Position numbers and translations under genes: made by a program. From an uncultured Bacillota bacterium (GTDB lineage Bacteria; Bacillota; Clostridia; Peptostreptococcales; Anaerovoracaceae), in assembly GCA_946546075.1 (NCBI GenBank), contig CAMNNV010000011.1, positions 1-15,553 on the forward strand: a stretch of 15,553 nucleotides of DNA, written 5' to 3'. The notes beneath the pieces are model-generated. The model ran no database searches. It saw only the letters and a program-made list of their open reading frames with translations, and had not been told where the DNA came from. This document shows, in pieces, positions 13,988 through 15,553 of the stretch. Position 1 is the stretch's first letter. Every line of letters begins with the position of its first letter.

Positions 13988-14506
13988 ATGAGAAAACTTT
14001 TGATCGTAATAGATATGCAGAACGATTTCATCGACGGCTCGCTGGGGACGCCGGAGGCTGTCGAAATCGTAGAAAATGTGAAGGCGAAGATCCGGGAATA
14101 TGAGCCGGGAAATATCTTCGTCACGATGGATACCCATGGGCCGGACTACCTGCAGACCCAGGAGGGCAGAAATCTTCCTGTGGAGCACTGCATCAAGGGA
14201 ACGGATGGCTGGCAGATCCGCAGCGACATCGCAGAACTTTTAGCGGGGGCGGCGATCTACGAGAAGCCGACCTTTGGCAGCGAGAAGCTGGCTGCAGACA
14301 TCAAAGGGATATCCGAGAAAGAAGAAATCGAACTGGAACTCATCGGACTTTGTACCGACATCTGCGTGATATCCAACGCTTTGCTGCTCAAGGCAGCGAT
14401 GCCGGAAGTAAAGATCGAAGCAGATCCAAGCTGCTGTGCGGGCGTCACACCGCAGAAGCATGAAGCGGCGCTGGAGACGATGAGATCCTGTCAGGTCATT
14501 TGCTAA
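13988..14506 (+). CDS. Nicotinamidase-like cysteine hydrolase (isochorismatase family)
   Basis: This 172-residue cytosolic hydrolase has the complete Asp-Lys-Cys triad of the family: Asp9 in VIDMQNDF (7-14), Lys93 in YEKPTFGS (91-98) and Cys126 in GLCTDICV (120-127). The metal site typical of nicotinamidases is also visible: Asp48 and His50 in MDTHGPD (47-53), and His67 in PVEHCIKGTDG (64-74). Nicotinamide to nicotinate (PncA, NAD salvage) is therefore the best guess, though another amide substrate is possible. An in-frame ATG at 13958 exists, but GGAGG (13978-13982) just before 13988 decides the start. The next gene begins ten bases after its stop. Confidence 0.8.
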   Translation: MRKLLIVIDMQNDFIDGSLGTPEAVEIVENVKAKIREYEPGNIFVTMDTHGPDYLQTQEGRNLPVEHCIKGTDGWQIRSDIAELLAGAAIYEKPTFGSEKLAADIKGISEKEEIELELIGLCTDICVISNALLLKAAMPEVKIEADPSCCAGVTPQKHEAALETMRSCQVIC

Positions 14507-14516
14507 GGAGGAAACC

Positions 14517-15553
14517 ATGGCCAACAACCAGAAGGTGGAACAGCGCCTTGAGAACATGAAAAAGTTCTACATCAAAGCCGGCGAACTGGTGGACAAGCTG
14601 CCGGATTCGATCCCTGGTCCTACGCGGAGCATGATCAAGAACACCATCATCGGAGATGAAGATCTGAAGGAACTGATGGACGGAATCGACCAGCACAGGC
14701 CGCCGCGGATCTTCCTGATCGGAAGGACCGGAGTCGGCAAGAGCAGCCTGATCAATGCCCTTTGCGGTGCCTATGTGGCAAAAGTGAGCGACACCGTGAG
14801 CTGCACAAAGCACGCCGAGGCGTATCACTGCATGGACGAGGACCGGATCCTCATGGATATTCTCGATACCAGAGGCATCGCCGAGTCCGAGAGTCTGGAT
14901 ACCGACAGGACGGCAGAGCAGATGCTCATCGATCAGATCAATGAGTTCTCCCCGGACGTTGCCATCATGATGCTCAACTGCACCCACAGAGACGACATCG
15001 TTTCCGACGTGGAGTTCATGAAGAGAGTCGCAAAGGATTACGAGGATCTGAACACGGTGCGTCTCCCGATCGTGGTCGTCGTCAACAAGTGCGACGAGAT
15101 GGCGCCTTCGCGCCACAAGACACCGTCGGATTATCCGGCCAAGAAACTCGAGAAAATCGAAGAAATGGTCCTCTACTACAAGAAGATCATCGTGGGCCGC
15201 GGCCTGAAGATCGACCACATCCTGCCGGTCTCATCCCTCATCGACTGGATGACTCCGGACGGGATCGAAGTGGCCGTAGAAGAGATCAATAACCTTCCGC
15301 AGGAAGACATCGATAATCTGGAAATCGCCTTTGACGGACGGTACAGGATCGATGAACTGCTGGACCTTTTAGAAGATGCCATCCAGGATTTCGAGGCGCA
15401 GATGGGTCTGCGGATGGCGGCAAGACTGAATGAAGTAGTTATGAGATTCGCGAAGCATCTTACTAAGATCTTCTCCGGTATGGCTGCGACGGTGGCATTG
15501 ACACCGATACCTGTCTCAGACTTCTACATCCTGCTCCTTTTGCAGAGCATACT
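14517..15553 (+). CDS. Era-like GTPase with hydrophobic C-terminal segment, cut by window edge
   Basis: This frame is open from 14517 to the right edge, giving 345 residues without a stop. After about 65 helical residues comes a G domain: G1 GRTGVGKS (69-76), a likely G2 threonine (Thr97), G3 DTRG (117-120), G4 NKCD (190-193) and a possible G5 at PVSS (237-240). G3 has Arg where DTPG is usual in this superfamily. A charged helical region follows, then a hydrophobic stretch with VALTPIPVSDFYILLLLQ (326-343). That resembles the membrane-associated DUF697-type ends of some GTPases. AAGGAGG (14505-14511) precedes the ATG. It is not HydF, which starts directly with the G domain. Physiological role unknown. 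Confidence 0.85.
   Translation, partial: MANNQKVEQRLENMKKFYIKAGELVDKLPDSIPGPTRSMIKNTIIGDEDLKELMDGIDQHRPPRIFLIGRTGVGKSSLINALCGAYVAKVSDTVSCTKHAEAYHCMDEDRILMDILDTRGIAESESLDTDRTAEQMLIDQINEFSPDVAIMMLNCTHRDDIVSDVEFMKRVAKDYEDLNTVRLPIVVVVNKCDEMAPSRHKTPSDYPAKKLEKIEEMVLYYKKIIVGRGLKIDHILPVSSLIDWMTPDGIEVAVEEINNLPQEDIDNLEIAFDGRYRIDELLDLLEDAIQDFEAQMGLRMAARLNEVVMRFAKHLTKIFSGMAATVALTPIPVSDFYILLLLQSI

Overview
The window looks like chromosome from an anaerobic, low-to-mid GC Bacillota, probably class Clostridia. Reasons: strong GGAGG-type ribosome binding sites before nearly every gene, sigma-A-like promoters with TGn extended -10 boxes, a Firmicutes-order F1Fo operon (atpI-B-E-F-H-A-G-D-C), a YitT membrane protein, and a TM1266-type protein of the kind found with [FeFe]-hydrogenase systems. 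Species cannot be named from the sequence. All convincing genes are on the + strand.

Layout. 1-497 has no convincing gene. It holds four 34-bp AT-rich palindromes in two pairs, each pair with centres exactly 51 bp apart, then a rho-independent terminator (360-384) and a good promoter (434-462). 498-1406 is a YitT/DUF2179 membrane protein closed by a terminator. A second promoter (1458-1486) starts a tightly packed unit from 1523 to 6598: an ATP-grasp ligase resembling D-aspartate ligase, an aspartate/glutamate racemase, a prepilin-peptidase-like membrane protein without the usual Cys-rich domain, truA, dCMP deaminase and a TagO/WecA-type glycosyl-1-phosphate transferase. Two genes in it start inside the stop codon of the gene before. 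6711-13567 is the complete ATP synthase operon. A TM1266-family gene follows it behind a short hairpin leader, and a strong terminator (13901-13925) ends the unit. A new unit then begins: a nicotinamidase-like cysteine hydrolase and an Era-like GTPase that runs off the right edge.

How the genes work together. The racemase can make D-Asp and the ligase can attach it to the peptidoglycan precursor, so the pair predicts a D-Asp (or D-Asn) cross-bridge. The TagO/WecA homologue makes the first lipid-linked intermediate of a wall polymer, so two envelope-precursor functions share a transcription unit with tRNA modification and dUMP supply. The ATP synthase looks complete, but its c-subunit lacks part of the classical Na+ ligand set. 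The TM1266 gene on the operon tail hints at a link between hydrogen metabolism and energy coupling. Most of the window is ordinary core chromosome. The least explained part is the palindrome array at the left end.
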